The notes below the pieces were generated by a model. That model did no database searches. It saw only the letters and a program-made list of their open reading frames with translations, and was not told the origin of the DNA. 64,000 nt of DNA from positions 62,001 through 126,000 of the forward strand of contig JAIUNK010000005.1 of NCBI GenBank assembly GCA_020161845.1, given 5' to 3'. This DNA is from Actinomycetota bacterium. GTDB lineage: Bacteria > Actinomycetota > Actinomycetes > Actinomycetales > Dermatophilaceae. Positions 8,895-17,678 of the stretch are shown one piece after another (position 1 is the stretch's first letter; each line of letters starts with the position of its first letter). The translations under genes and the position numbers were made by a program.

Positions 8895-9137
8895 GTGAAG
8901 GTGCCGCAGCTGCCGGTGGCGGGCGCCCTGATCGCGGACGAGGAACGCGCGGGGCGCTACCTGCGCGTGTCCAGCCACCCGGAGTTCGACCGGGTCGTGC
9001 TCTCGGTGTGGCAGCACGACCAGTGCCTGGCCACCGTGCGCTTGGATCGGCAGTCCGTGAGCGACCTCATCTGCGGGCTGGCGCGCGCGCTGGTGGCGCG
9101 GCCCGCCGACGCGGTACGCCGCCGCGTGGCCGGCTGA
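8895..9137 (+). CDS. Conserved-looking hypothetical protein, 80 residues
   Basis: I do not recognise this small soluble protein. From the GTG at 8895 it reads as a compact alpha/beta domain: a beta-rich first half (YLRVSSHPEFDRVVLSVW, then QCLATVRLDRQSV) and a helical end (SDLICGLARALVARP). The C-terminal RRRVAG is basic. Codon use is like the neighbours. It is divergent from rpiB and followed after 85 bases by a TetR gene. Small proteins of this kind with a central W and a Val-rich strand are common in actinobacteria, but no function can be assigned. Confidence 0.55.
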   Translation: MKVPQLPVAGALIADEERAGRYLRVSSHPEFDRVVLSVWQHDQCLATVRLDRQSVSDLICGLARALVARPADAVRRRVAG

Positions 9138-9186
9138 GGCGGTTCGCCGGCCCACGGCGTACGCCGTTTTGGCCGCCCCCACGCAC

Positions 9187-9215
9187 TTGGCAGTGACCGA
9201 TCAGTTCCCTAGGGT
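9187..9215 (+). promoter_or_regulatory. Promoter of the TetR gene at 9223, probably leaderless
   Basis: TTGGCA (9187-9192) and TAGGGT (9210-9215) are separated by exactly 17 bases, a near-consensus housekeeping promoter. The ATG at 9223 starts 7 bases after the -10 box, where transcription should begin, so the message is predicted to have no leader. Confidence 0.6.
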
Positions 9216-9222
9216 GGCGGCC

Positions 9223-9759
9223 ATGCCGAGCCGCTCCAGCTCCGTCGACCGCCGCGCGGCGGCCGTTCGTGCCGGCGTCGGCGCGTTCGCCGACCTGGGC
9301 CTGACCAGCGCCGCCGTACGGCGGGCCGCCGAAGCCGTCGGCGTCTCCTCGGCGTACCTGTTCCGCCTGTTCGGCAGCCAGCGCGACTTCTTCCTCGCCT
9401 GCCTCGACCACGTCGAGGAGGAGCTGCTGACCACGCTCACCAGCGCGGCCGACTCGGCGGCCGACCCGTTCGCGCCGCTCAGCGCGGCGTTCCGGGAATT
9501 CCTGGGCGACGGCCGGGTCACCGGATTGTGGTTGCAGGCCTGCGCCGTGGCCCGTGACGACGCGGAGATCGCCCGGCGCTGTCGGCGCCTGCTCGCCGCC
9601 GGGCTGCGCGCCGCGGCCGCGACGACCGGAGCGTCGACGGATTGGCTCAGCGGATTCCTCGCCCGAGGCACGCTGATGATGACCCTGCAGGCGGTGGCGG
9701 CCCCGCACGACGAATCCCTGGACGGCGGCGTCGGCGCGGTGCTGGCGGAGTTCGGATGA
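9223..9759 (+). CDS. TetR/AcrR family transcriptional regulator
   Basis: The 178-residue DNA-binding protein has an N-terminal TetR HTH (about residues 8-50): FADLGLTSAAVRRAAEAVGV followed by SSAYLFRLFGSQRDFF, the usual Y-x-x-F recognition region. A helical ligand-binding domain of unknown specificity follows. The ATG at 9223 is chosen over an in-frame start at 9169 because a good promoter ends just before it. Its stop overlaps by ATGA with a tiny reading frame that runs into the SGNH hydrolase gene. The regulator may control that hydrolase or itself. Confidence 0.85.
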   Translation: MPSRSSSVDRRAAAVRAGVGAFADLGLTSAAVRRAAEAVGVSSAYLFRLFGSQRDFFLACLDHVEEELLTTLTSAADSAADPFAPLSAAFREFLGDGRVTGLWLQACAVARDDAEIARRCRRLLAAGLRAAAATTGASTDWLSGFLARGTLMMTLQAVAAPHDESLDGGVGAVLAEFG

Positions 9760-9849
9760 GCCCATGGCTGATGCCGCTGGTGGCCTGGCAAGGGCTGACC
9801 GGATGAGGCTGTGGCTGATGCCGGTGGTGGCGTGGCAGGGGCTGCGGGT
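9756..9849 (+). repeat. Tandem 47-bp duplication of a gene start
   Basis: Copy 1 (9756-9802) and copy 2 (9803-9849) are adjacent imperfect repeats with the same reading frame. Copy 2 is the real start of the SGNH hydrolase, beginning MRLWLMPVVAWQGL. Copy 1 codes MSPWLMPLVAWQGLTG and stops at 9804-9806. Copy 1 starts with ATGA overlapping the TetR stop, and its own stop overlaps the next ATG as ATGA again. Copy 1 is therefore either a relic of a duplication or a coupling mini-cistron. Confidence 0.8.
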
Positions 9850-10666
9850 CCGACGCACCACGATCGTGCTCCCCGAGGCCCGCGGCCCGCGGTCCGGGCG
9901 AGTGCTGCCCCCCTCACACCCCCGCCCCGGCCAACCGCCTGGCGCAGCCTCCTCATACCACGGTATGGAGTGGGTTGCGGTGAACGGTCCTGGTCGGGAC
10001 GCACCCGGGCCCGAGGGTGAGCCCCGGCCGCTGCGGCTGCTCGTGGTCGGGGAATCGACGGCCGCGGGGGTCGGCGTGACGAGCCACGACCAGGGCCTGG
10101 CCGGGCAACTCGCTACCCTGCTCGCCGACCAGCATCAGCGGGCCGTGGACTGGGCAGTCGTCGGCCAGACCGGCGCGACGCTGCGCCGGATCAGACACCG
10201 CCTGCTACCGCTGGTGCCCCAGGTGCCTGGGGACTACGACCTGGTCGTCCTGCTGGCCGGCGTGAACGACGTGTTGGGCGGTACGGCGCCGCAGTCCTGG
10301 GCCGCCGACCTGTCCGCGGTGCTCGACGGCCTCGGCACGCGGCTCGCCCCAGAGGGCCGGCTGGTGGTCGCCGGTGTGCCGCCGTTCATCCACTTCCCAT
10401 CGCTGCCGAACCTGCTGGCGGCGTACCTGGACACCCGCGGCCGCCGACTCGACGTCGCGACCCGCGCGGTGCTGGCCGGGTATGTCGAGCAGCCGGCGCC
10501 ACCCGGCGAAGACCGGTACAGCTTTGCCTCCGCTCGAGATCTGATGCCCACCGGAGGCTCGCCGGCGCCCGGCTGGTTCGCTGCGGACGGCTTTCACCCG
10601 GGGCCGGTGGGGTACGCCGAGTGGGCGCGCGGCCTCGCCGCAGCGGGGTCAGGTCCGCTGTGGTGA
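9803..10666 (+). CDS. SGNH/GDSL-family hydrolase
   Basis: This is a predicted esterase or lipase of 287 residues. The nucleophile block reads VVGESTAAGVGV (GES in place of GDS), block III is AGVNDVLGG with the oxyanion Asn, and the catalytic Asp-His pair is in ADGFHPGP near the C-terminus. The N-terminus (MRLWLMPVVAWQGLRVRR) is weakly hydrophobic but is not a clear export signal. The ATG at 9803 overlaps the stop of the duplicated mini-frame. The substrate is unknown; actinobacterial relatives are annotated only as SGNH hydrolases. Confidence 0.85.
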   Translation: MRLWLMPVVAWQGLRVRRTTIVLPEARGPRSGRVLPPSHPRPGQPPGAASSYHGMEWVAVNGPGRDAPGPEGEPRPLRLLVVGESTAAGVGVTSHDQGLAGQLATLLADQHQRAVDWAVVGQTGATLRRIRHRLLPLVPQVPGDYDLVVLLAGVNDVLGGTAPQSWAADLSAVLDGLGTRLAPEGRLVVAGVPPFIHFPSLPNLLAAYLDTRGRRLDVATRAVLAGYVEQPAPPGEDRYSFASARDLMPTGGSPAPGWFAADGFHPGPVGYAEWARGLAAAGSGPLW

Positions 10667-10675
10667 CGGCGCGAG

Positions 10676-10742
10676 GATGCAGGCGTCGATGCAGGGTTGT
10701 GGTCGTGATAGCAGCCCCAACCCTGCATCGACACCTGCATTC
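10676..10742. terminator. Long imperfect inverted repeat between convergent genes
   Basis: Arms at 10676-10699 and 10718-10742 pair over about 24 bases with few mismatches (GATGCAGG and CGATGCAGGGTTG blocks) around an 18-base loop. It sits between two convergent hydrolase genes, so a bidirectional terminator is likely. There is no T run. The internal GATGCAGG direct repeat makes a dispersed palindromic repeat another possibility. Confidence 0.6.
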
Positions 10743-10813
10743 ATGGTGAGCCCGCCACGTGGCGCGGGCGCGGATCGTGCGCGAGGCATCCCCGGCCGAC
10801 GCTCGGGTCGGTG

Positions 10814-11779
10814 TCAGCGCAGCGCCGCCGTGATGACGTCGGCCATCCGGGCGTGCCCGGCCGCGTTCAGGTGATCGCCGTCGTCGGCGAGCAGGTCGGT
10901 GATGTCTTGGCTGCCGTCTGCGCCGCGGAACGCCGGCCGGACCTCGACGTACGTCCCCGCGCGCCCCCGCGTGACCTCCTCGATCAGGGCATTGGCCCGC
11001 ACCGTCAGGGAGTCGCTGCCGGACACCCACGCCGCGCCCTCCGCGCGCCCCACCGCACCGTCGGTGAACACATTCCAGTAGCCGGTCACCACCAGCCGCG
11101 CCCCCGGCTTCAACGCCGAGAGCACCGTCGCCTCGATCCGGTCGAGGTCGCCGCGAACGGTGGCCAACTCCGCGGCGTAACACCCGAGCAGAGCCTCGCC
11201 CGCACACGCCGGATCGGTCAGGAAACCGGTGTCGAGATCGTTGGCCCCGATCGTCAGGATCACGAGGTCGGCGCGCGCGAGGTGGCGCTTCAGGCCGCCG
11301 TCGTCGAGCTGCCGTAGGAGGTCCCCGGTCGTGTACCCCGACACCGCATGGTTGTAGATCACCGCACCGTCGCCACCGGCGGCGGCGAAGCGGTGGCCGA
11401 CCTCGTCGACGTACGTCGTGCAGCCCGAACAGTTGGCGCCCGCCGGCACCGAGTCCCCGAGCCCGACGATCACCTTTGCGGCGTCGGCCCGCCCGCCGGG
11501 GGCGGCGGGGATGGTCCGAACGGCCGGACCGTCGGCGCCGCGGGTGTTCGACGGGTTGCGTCGGCCGCGGTTGCGGCCGGGGGCACGGGTACGCCGAGTG
11601 CCGCTGGTCACCGTGTCGCCCGGGGCCGGGTACCGGGTCGTCGCCGGCGCACCGGCCGCGGCATCCAGCGCGACCTGCTCCAGCGAACTGCGATAGAACA
11701 GCCCGCCCGCGACGAGCAGCAGCACCAGCCCCAGCGCCAGCCCCCAGCGCCAGCCCCGCCCGATCCGGATGCGCCGCAT
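10814..11779 (-). CDS. Membrane-anchored SGNH/GDSL hydrolase
   Basis: The 321-residue protein has a basic N-terminus and one hydrophobic helix (about residues 13-28), then a Pro/Arg/Thr-rich spacer, then an extracellular SGNH domain from about residue 100. Catalytic blocks are IVGLGDSVPAG (nucleophile Ser), the Gly in AVSGYTTGD, TIGANDLDTG (oxyanion Asn) and DGDHLNAAGH (Asp-His). CSGC and two further Cys pairs (PACAG, LLGCYA) suggest disulfides outside the cell. It converges on the other SGNH gene but is not closely similar to it. An esterase acting on the envelope or on exported substrates is likely. Confidence 0.85.
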   Translation of the reverse strand: MRRIRIGRGWRWGLALGLVLLLVAGGLFYRSSLEQVALDAAAGAPATTRYPAPGDTVTSGTRRTRAPGRNRGRRNPSNTRGADGPAVRTIPAAPGGRADAAKVIVGLGDSVPAGANCSGCTTYVDEVGHRFAAAGGDGAVIYNHAVSGYTTGDLLRQLDDGGLKRHLARADLVILTIGANDLDTGFLTDPACAGEALLGCYAAELATVRGDLDRIEATVLSALKPGARLVVTGYWNVFTDGAVGRAEGAAWVSGSDSLTVRANALIEEVTRGRAGTYVEVRPAFRGADGSQDITDLLADDGDHLNAAGHARMADVITAALR

Positions 11780-11799
11780 CGCCGCGCCCTGCTACCGGC

Positions 11800-12159
11800 T
11801 CACGCGCCGGCCAGGAATGGCGCGACGCGTTCGGTGGGGCGGCCGATGATGGCTCGGTCGGCCCGCACCAGCACGGGCCGCTCCAGCAGCGCCGGGTGGG
11901 CCGTCAGCACGTCGGCGACCTGCTCTGCCGTCTGCACGTCGGCGTCGCTCAGCCCCGCCTCGCGAAACGCCGGGTCTCGGCGCACCAGCGCGCTGGGCGG
12001 ATCCTCCAGCTTCGCCAGCAGGTCGAGCAGTTCGGCGCGGGTCGGGGCGGTCTTCAGGTACTCCACCACCTGCACGGCGACCCCGGCCTCCTGCACGGCG
12101 GCCAGCGCCGCGCGGGACTTGCTGCAGCGGGGGTTGTGGAACAGTCGCAGGGTGCTCAT
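11800..12159 (-). CDS. arsC: Arsenate reductase, ArsC/Spx family
   Basis: The 119-residue thioredoxin-fold protein matches glutaredoxin-linked ArsC, which reduces arsenate to arsenite. The catalytic Cys12 lies in HNPRCSKSR, exactly as in E. coli ArsC. The supporting arginines are in ALVRRDPAFR and the RPVLVR...IGRP stretch. Downstream family members such as Spx or YffB keep the Cys but lack this arginine set. No arsR, arsB or other arsenic gene is near, so this may be a housekeeping copy or may act on another oxyanion. The ATG at 12159 is used; the longer frame to 14187 is an artefact. Confidence 0.85.
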   Translation of the reverse strand: MSTLRLFHNPRCSKSRAALAAVQEAGVAVQVVEYLKTAPTRAELLDLLAKLEDPPSALVRRDPAFREAGLSDADVQTAEQVADVLTAHPALLERPVLVRADRAIIGRPTERVAPFLAGA

Positions 12160-12198
12160 GCGCTCATGGTGCCAAACGCGCGGGCCTAGAGTGCTGGG

Positions 12199-13149
12199 GT
12201 GGCCAAAGCTGGGGTGCGGGCGCAGGAGGCGGCCCGCTGGGCTCCGGTCCTGGTCCTTGTCGCCGCCGTGTTGTGGGGCACGCTCGGCATCTTCGGCAAG
12301 CAGGCCCAGGCCGAGGGGGCCAGCCCGCTGGAGGTGGGCTTCTGGCGGGCCATGTTCGGTTCGGTCCTGTTCGGCGCCCACGCCGTCCTCACCCGGGCCG
12401 TCCTGCCGCGCGGCCGGGATCTGCTGGTCACCGCAGCCTTCGGCTTGGTCGGCGTCAGCATCTTCTACGGCAGCTACCAGGTGGCCGTCCGCGACGGCGG
12501 GGCCAGCCTGGCCGCGGTCCTGCTCTACACCGCCCCCGCGTTCGTGGCCGTCCTCGGCTGGCTCGTGCTGCGCGAGCGCCTCGGCGCGCGCGAGATCGCC
12601 GGGGTCGCCGCCTCGATCGGCGGGATCGTGCTGATCAGCCTCGGCGGCGGGCAGGGCGTCCACGTGACGGTGCCCGCCGTGCTCGCGGGGATCACCGCCG
12701 GGCTGACCTACGCCCTCTATTACCTCTACGGCCGCCGCTTCTTCGCGCGGTACGCCCCGGCCGCCCTGTTCGCGGTGATGATGCCGGTCGGCGCCCTGGG
12801 GCTGCTGCCGTTCGCGCAGGTCCGCGGCCACTCCGCCGGGGGCTGGCTGAACCTCGCCGCCATCGGAGTGCTCTGCACGTACGCCGCATATGCCTGCCAT
12901 TCCGCCGGGCTGCGGCACCTGCCCGCGACCCGGGCCAGCGTCATCGCCTCGATCGAGCCGGTCGTCGCGGCGGGGCTCGCGGCGGTGATCTTCGGCGAAC
13001 GCCTGGCCCCCGCCGCGCTGGTGGGCGCGGCGGCGGTCGTCGGGGCCGCGCTGCTGCTGAGCACCGCCCCGACGACTCCCGCCGAACCGCCGGCTCCCGC
13101 CGAACCGCCCGGTCAGGCGCCCACGGGGGATCGCAGCAACGGCCGGTAA
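12199..13149 (+). CDS. DMT-superfamily (EamA/RhaT) transporter
   Basis: The 316-residue membrane protein has ten predicted helices in two EamA repeats. The first (from [19 protein letters not shown]) ends near [11 protein letters not shown] and the second ends at the helix [20 protein letters not shown]. The hallmark P/E loops are [18 protein letters not shown] and [18 protein letters not shown]. Such carriers export amino acids, metabolites or nucleotide-sugars; the substrate is unknown. The C-tail has a Pro/Glu/Ala repeat ([11 protein letters not shown]). The GTG at 12199 follows TAGAGT by 6 bases, which suits a leaderless message. Its last 37 bases overlap the convergent glycosyltransferase gene. 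Confidence 0.85.
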   Translation: MAKAGVRAQEAARWAPVLVLVAAVLWGTLGIFGKQAQAEGASPLEVGFWRAMFGSVLFGAHAVLTRAVLPRGRDLLVTAAFGLVGVSIFYGSYQVAVRDGGASLAAVLLYTAPAFVAVLGWLVLRERLGAREIAGVAASIGGIVLISLGGGQGVHVTVPAVLAGITAGLTYALYYLYGRRFFARYAPAALFAVMMPVGALGLLPFAQVRGHSAGGWLNLAAIGVLCTYAAYACHSAGLRHLPATRASVIASIEPVVAAGLAAVIFGERLAPAALVGAAAVVGAALLLSTAPTTPAEPPAPAEPPGQAPTGDRSNGR

Positions 13150-14219
13150 ACCCGCTCGACCACGGTCCCGACAACACCTTCGATGACGACCTTGTCGCGG
13201 ATCTGCCGGGCCTGCCGGGCCAGCGGGGTGAAGTCCGTGTCGGCAAGCACGGCGGGCAGGTCGGCCAGCGAGCCGAGCACGACGCCGACCCCCTCGGACC
13301 GGACCCAGCGGGCCAGCGCGTCGTGTTCCATCGTGAGGATCGGCAGGCCGCACCCGACGTACTCGAACGCCTTGTTCGGCAGCACCGTGGCCAGGTGCGC
13401 GTCGTTGAGGGTGTCGTTGAAGCCGGCCCAGCCCACATCGAAGCGCGGCAGGGTGCGCAGCAGCTGGTGGCTCGGCAGGGTCGGGTGCAGGGTGATCGTC
13501 GGGCAGGCCCGGGCCAGCTCCAGGTATTCCACCGACGGCTCGCGGCCCGGGAAGACGTGCAACTCGGCCCCGGTCAACGCGATGGCCGCGAAGATCTCGC
13601 GCAGGTCGTAATGCCCGTGTGCCACCGACAGCGTGCCCTGGTAGACCACCCGCAGCGGCCGGCCCCGCAGCGGCTCCGGCTCCGGCAGCTCGGCCAGCGG
13701 CGGCAGGTCCCGCTCCAGGGCCAGGTTCGGCAGCACCGTGTGGATCGCGGGGAGCCGGTAGCGGGCCGCGATCTCCTCCAGGAGTCGGTCCGAGACCGTC
13801 ACCAGGGCGTCGCTGTCCTCGACGGCCGCCCGCTCGACGGCGATCGGGTCGGGCGGGTCGGGGAAGCCGTCCTCGTACGGCGTCTTGCGCAGCGACTGGA
13901 AGTCGTGCACGTCGTGGATGATCGGGATGCGCCCGCCGGCGACCCGCTGGCAGGCGACCGTGAGCACGTCCGGCAGATTGTGGTTGTGCAGCAGGTCCGG
14001 CGCGAAGTCGTCGATGGCCGCGGCCAGGGCGTCGTCGGGGTCGGTGGGCAGCCGGTACCAGGCGTCGAAGAGCTCGTCGCCCCCGCCGTACAGCCCCGAC
14101 AGGGTCTTGCCCTGGTAGGCAAACGCCAGCTGCAGGTCCGGGATGGCCTGGCGCAGCCCCACGGCGTACTTCAGCGTCTTGATGCACGGCTGCCGCTGGA
14201 CGAACAGGACCCGGGTCAC
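13113..14219 (-). CDS. Glycosyltransferase, GT4-like (GT-B fold)
   Basis: The 368-residue cytoplasmic enzyme has a GT-B arrangement. The N-terminal domain contains the acceptor-side [12 protein letters not shown] and [12 protein letters not shown]. The C-terminal domain begins at [20 protein letters not shown] and carries the donor-binding [19 protein letters not shown], which holds the conserved GT4 Glu and the P-x-x-x-F-E-Y-x-x-x-G-x-P pattern. It is coupled by a GTGA overlap to the acetyltransferase upstream. The pair may decorate a cell-surface glycan or a secreted glycoside. The donor and acceptor sugars are not known. Confidence 0.82.
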   Translation of the reverse strand: MTRVLFVQRQPCIKTLKYAVGLRQAIPDLQLAFAYQGKTLSGLYGGGDELFDAWYRLPTDPDDALAAAIDDFAPDLLHNHNLPDVLTVACQRVAGGRIPIIHDVHDFQSLRKTPYEDGFPDPPDPIAVERAAVEDSDALVTVSDRLLEEIAARYRLPAIHTVLPNLALERDLPPLAELPEPEPLRGRPLRVVYQGTLSVAHGHYDLREIFAAIALTGAELHVFPGREPSVEYLELARACPTITLHPTLPSHQLLRTLPRFDVGWAGFNDTLNDAHLATVLPNKAFEYVGCGLPILTMEHDALARWVRSEGVGVVLGSLADLPAVLADTDFTPLARQARQIRDKVVIEGVVGTVVERVYRPLLRSPVGA

Positions 14220-14719
14220 CGGCCGACCTCCGGACCCGCCGACTCGCCGGGGGCCTTGTCGGGGAAGCGGTACTTGATGATCTTCGCCGGGCTGCCGACG
14301 GCCACGGCGTACGGCGGCACGTCCTTGGCCACCACCGACCCGGCGCCGACGATCGCGCCGGCCCCGATGGTCACGCCCGGCAGGATGATGCAGCCCATCC
14401 CGATCCAGGCGTCCCGGCCGATCCGCACCGGCCGCGATTCCCAGCCCTGCTCCACGATCGGCCGGTTCGGGTCGTCGGTGTTGTGGTTCGCCGTGTGGAT
14501 GAGGGTGCGCGGGCCGATGTTGGCGTCGTCCTCGAAGACGAGCCCGCCATAACCGTTGATCCAGCACCCGGCGTTGAACTTCACCCGAGCGCCGAGCTCG
14601 ATGTTCCACCCGTTCAACCAGGTGATCTCGTCGACGTAGAAGCAGTCCGCACCGACCACCTTGGCGTCGTTCGGCCGGAACGGAATGACCCGTTTCGAGC
14701 TGTCCGTGATCATCGTCAT
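14216..14719 (-). CDS. Hexapeptide-repeat acyltransferase (LbH/MAT type)
   Basis: The 167-residue enzyme has a left-handed beta-helix built from hexapeptide turns, for example [17 protein letters not shown] and [20 protein letters not shown]. The catalytic His lies in [11 protein letters not shown], and the C-terminal [11 protein letters not shown] is the usual acetyl-CoA-binding end of maltose/virginiamycin-type O-acetyltransferases. The ATG at 14719 is chosen because GGGAGGACG precedes it; starts at 14740 and 14881 are possible. It overlaps the glycosyltransferase, so the two probably act on the same sugar. Confidence 0.82.
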   Translation of the reverse strand: MTMITDSSKRVIPFRPNDAKVVGADCFYVDEITWLNGWNIELGARVKFNAGCWINGYGGLVFEDDANIGPRTLIHTANHNTDDPNRPIVEQGWESRPVRIGRDAWIGMGCIILPGVTIGAGAIVGAGSVVAKDVPPYAVAVGSPAKIIKYRFPDKAPGESAGPEVGR

Positions 14720-14864
14720 GGTGGGGACGTCCTCCCGCATCGGGTGCCGTCGGCGGTACGCCGCGACGGGTTGTCCTCTCATCGTGCCAAGTGAGCGGCC
14801 CTTCGGGTGCCCAAATTGGACGATCGTCTTGTCGGGATCGGCCAGCGGGGCTCGCTTCGGACAA

Positions 14865-14894
14865 CGCCGGGCGCCCGGCATCTGGCGCCCGGCG
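14865..14894 (-). terminator. Hairpin terminator after the membrane/multicopper gene
   Basis: An 11-bp perfect stem (CGCCGGGCGCC with GGCGCCCGGCG) and an 8-base loop lie 3 bases beyond the stop of the minus-strand multicopper gene. No T run follows, as is common in GC-rich actinobacteria. Confidence 0.6.
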
Positions 14895-14897
14895 CCC

Positions 14898-17678
14898 TCA
14901 GCCGGTGACCGTCAGCAGGCCGTGGGCGCCGCGCTCGGCGTCCACCATCAGGTGGGAGACGAACGGATAGGTCCCGGCCTCGACCGCCACCATCTCGACG
15001 AAGCCGCCCTGGGCCGGGTGCAGACCCAGCACCTGGGCGCCGCCGCCGGCCCCGCCCGCGGAAGGGCCACCGGGGCTCACCCCGCGGCGCACCTGGTAGG
15101 CGCCCTCGAAGTACAGAGTGTCGAACTGCCCCCCGACCACGTGGAAGCTGCTCGGCCGGTTCGGCCCGGCGGCCAGCACCCAGAACCGCACCCGCTCGCC
15201 CACCCGGGCGGTGAGCGGGCGGGCGTCGTACTGGTTGGCGATCCCGTTGAACACCACGGCGCTCGGCTGCTCCGCGGTCACCGCGGCCATGTTCACCTCG
15301 GCCGCCGAGGTCCCGTCGCCGTCGACGTACGCCTCGGACTGCACCAGGACGTAGCTGCGCTCCACGGCGGGCAGCCCGTCGGGCTCGATGACGACGGCCC
15401 CGTGCATCCCCGCGGCGATGTGCGCGGACATCGGCATGGTCGAGCAGTGGTACATCCAGATGCCGGCCCGCTTGGCCGTGAACCGATAGACCAGCGACTC
15501 CCCGGGCGGGATCGTCCGCATCGGCCCGTCCGGGGCGACGTCGCCGGCGTGGAAGTCGATCGAGTGCCCGATGGAACCGTTGTTGACCAGCGTGATCTCG
15601 AAGACGTCGCCGATCCGGCCGTGCAGGGTGGGTCCGGGGACGGCGCCGTTGTAGGTCCACCGCTTCTGCCGCACCCCCGGCGCGATCTCCAGCTCGACCT
15701 CCTCGACGCGCAGCGTCATCCGGTGGGTGCGCTCGCTCGACAGCGCCGGCAGCTCCGCCGGCACCGCGCGGAAGTCGTCCGGGAACGTGCCGCCGAGCCG
15801 TACGCCGGGAGCGGCCACGGCCGACCCCTGGCCCGCGGCCGCGCCCGCGGCTGTGCCCCCGGCGCCGGCCGTGCCCATCCCATGCCCGCCGTGTCCGCCG
15901 GCCGCGAGATCGGGCAGGCCGCCCTTGACCCGGACCTGGATCACCATGCCCATCTGCCGGTGGCCGATGATGCTGCACCAGCCCTCGACGTCCGCGCCGA
16001 TCACGCCGACGTCCACGGTCTGGCTCGCGCCGGGATCGAGCCGGGCGCTGCGGGCGCCGGTGGCGAAGACGAGGTCGTGCGGCTGGCTGGGGTCGGCATT
16101 GACGAACTCGACCCGCAACCGGTCCCCGCGGGGCACCTCGATCGTGTCCGGGACGAACCGCATGCCCTTGGCCTCGACGCGCACGGTGGTGGTGCGGCCG
16201 CTGTCGACGACGGGCCCGTCGGCGGCCAGGCTCCCGGGCGCGCGCAGGCCGCCGGTCGCCCCGCCCGCGGACCCGGCCAGTCCGGCGGCGGCCGGGTCGA
16301 CGATGACGCCCACGGCGACGGCGAGCGCCAACGCGGACAGCGCCGCGACGAGTTGCCCCGAGGAGAACACGCTCGGCTGGCGGGGCAGGGCCAGGGTGGG
16401 CCGGACCGGGCCGCTCCCCGAAGTCCCGTCGGCCGGCAGTGCCGCGCCGGGCGCGGTGGCCTCGCGCGCGATCGCGGCCTTCGTGCGCAGGGCGGCCCGG
16501 ATGGCCCGGTACGTCGCGGGCAGGAACCAGCCGAGCGCTACGAGCACGAGCACCGAGCACGTGACGCGGACCCAGCTGGGCACCGGCAGCAGGCACACGA
16601 CCAGGGCGGCGTTGGCCAGCAGGACCCGCGCCGCGCCGTACCGGTCGAACTCCTGCTGCGCCGCCCGCACCGCACGCGCGCCGCCGCCGAGGACCACGGG
16701 CACGAGGTGGGCGAGTGCCCCGGAGAGGAGCTGCACCGCGAAGCCGGCGACGAGCGCCGGGGTGATCAGCCCGTAGGACTGCGGCACCCGCGCCCAGTCC
16801 GCCGCGGTCGCCAGGTCGACGCCGACGAGCACAAGAGTGACGGCGAACCACGCCAGTCCGGCCGTCGCCGACCACGTCGCGAACGACTTCGGCGGGGCCT
16901 GCCGGGCCGGGGCGAGCAGCGCCCGAGCGGTCCAGACCCACCCGCCCAGATAGCCGACCAGCCCCGCCAGGGCGACCCCGCGCCACCCCGCCAGCGCGCC
17001 GACCACCAGCACCGTCAGGGCGAGGACGAGCGCGGGCAGCGCCTGGCGCGCCCACCGCTCCGCGCGCGCGTCGATCCGGGTGCGCAGCATCGTCGGCCAC
17101 AGCGTGAGCAGGGTCCCGGCGACGGTCAGCCCGACCCAGCCGAGCGCCATCGTCATGGTGTGCGCCATCAGCAGGCGGCCCCGCGTCTGCGCGTCCACCC
17201 CGTGCGCGAGCCACGCCCCGAACGTCGCCCCGATCGGCAGTGCGGCCGCCGCTGCGAGGTAGTAGCGCACGGTCACCCGGAACCGCCCCGGCAGGGCCGC
17301 CCGCAGCCGCCGGGCCAGCGCCCACGCGTGCCAGCCGACAGCCGTCGCGAGCCCGACCGCGCCGGCGATGACGAGCCCCCACCAGCCGGTTGGGACGCCC
17401 ACGATCACCGCCGCAGCACCGAGGATGAGCAGCCCGAGGCGACGCGACTGGGTCCGTCTCTCGTCGAGGTGCGCCGGCGTCTTGAGCAGTGCCTGGGTGA
17501 AGTGGGTGCTCCAGACGACGATGGCGTGCGTCAGCGCCCCGAGCACGACCAGGTGCACCATCAGCCAGCGCGCCTCGGGGAGATAACGGTGCACCAGCGC
17601 CACCATCCCGGCGAGGGCGAGCCAGAGCAGCACCGGATAATCCCGCAGGGGCCAGGCGCGTGAGTCGGGACGGGTCAT
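14898..17678 (-). CDS. Polytopic membrane protein fused to cupredoxin/NirK-like multicopper domains
   Basis: This 926-residue fusion has three parts. Residues about 15-410 are a hydrophobic domain with ten or more helices. About 500-610 is a plastocyanin-like domain with Cys, His and Met ligands ([13 protein letters not shown]). About 640-926 holds two cupredoxin domains laid out like copper nitrite reductase. Copper ligands are visible: HSIDFHAGD (type 1 and type 2 His plus the Asp that matches NirK Asp98), [18 protein letters not shown] (type 2 His, type 1 Cys, His, Met) and SSFHVVGG (type 2 His). The residue matching the second catalytic His of NirK (His255) appears to be Arg in [12 protein letters not shown], so nitrite reduction is uncertain. 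The start overlaps the NnrS-like gene by ATGA. Confidence 0.85.
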   Translation of the reverse strand: MTRPDSRAWPLRDYPVLLWLALAGMVALVHRYLPEARWLMVHLVVLGALTHAIVVWSTHFTQALLKTPAHLDERRTQSRRLGLLILGAAAVIVGVPTGWWGLVIAGAVGLATAVGWHAWALARRLRAALPGRFRVTVRYYLAAAAALPIGATFGAWLAHGVDAQTRGRLLMAHTMTMALGWVGLTVAGTLLTLWPTMLRTRIDARAERWARQALPALVLALTVLVVGALAGWRGVALAGLVGYLGGWVWTARALLAPARQAPPKSFATWSATAGLAWFAVTLVLVGVDLATAADWARVPQSYGLITPALVAGFAVQLLSGALAHLVPVVLGGGARAVRAAQQEFDRYGAARVLLANAALVVCLLPVPSWVRVTCSVLVLVALGWFLPATYRAIRAALRTKAAIAREATAPGAALPADGTSGSGPVRPTLALPRQPSVFSSGQLVAALSALALAVAVGVIVDPAAAGLAGSAGGATGGLRAPGSLAADGPVVDSGRTTTVRVEAKGMRFVPDTIEVPRGDRLRVEFVNADPSQPHDLVFATGARSARLDPGASQTVDVGVIGADVEGWCSIIGHRQMGMVIQVRVKGGLPDLAAGGHGGHGMGTAGAGGTAAGAAAGQGSAVAAPGVRLGGTFPDDFRAVPAELPALSSERTHRMTLRVEEVELEIAPGVRQKRWTYNGAVPGPTLHGRIGDVFEITLVNNGSIGHSIDFHAGDVAPDGPMRTIPPGESLVYRFTAKRAGIWMYHCSTMPMSAHIAAGMHGAVVIEPDGLPAVERSYVLVQSEAYVDGDGTSAAEVNMAAVTAEQPSAVVFNGIANQYDARPLTARVGERVRFWVLAAGPNRPSSFHVVGGQFDTLYFEGAYQVRRGVSPGGPSAGGAGGGAQVLGLHPAQGGFVEMVAVEAGTYPFVSHLMVDAERGAHGLLTVTG

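Noticed and set aside
12273-14552. Very long plus-strand open frame over the glycosyltransferase region
   Set aside because: Its product is Arg/Pro/Gly-rich without domains and runs antisense to two well-supported genes; it is a by-product of high GC.
14661-17663. 1000-codon plus-strand frame opposite the membrane/multicopper gene
   Set aside because: Arg/Gln/His-rich with no recognisable motif, and the opposite strand carries an intact multidomain protein.
14898-17678. Annotation as a functional copper nitrite reductase (nirK)
   Set aside because: The copper ligands fit but the second catalytic His appears replaced by Arg, so a nirK symbol would overstate the evidence.
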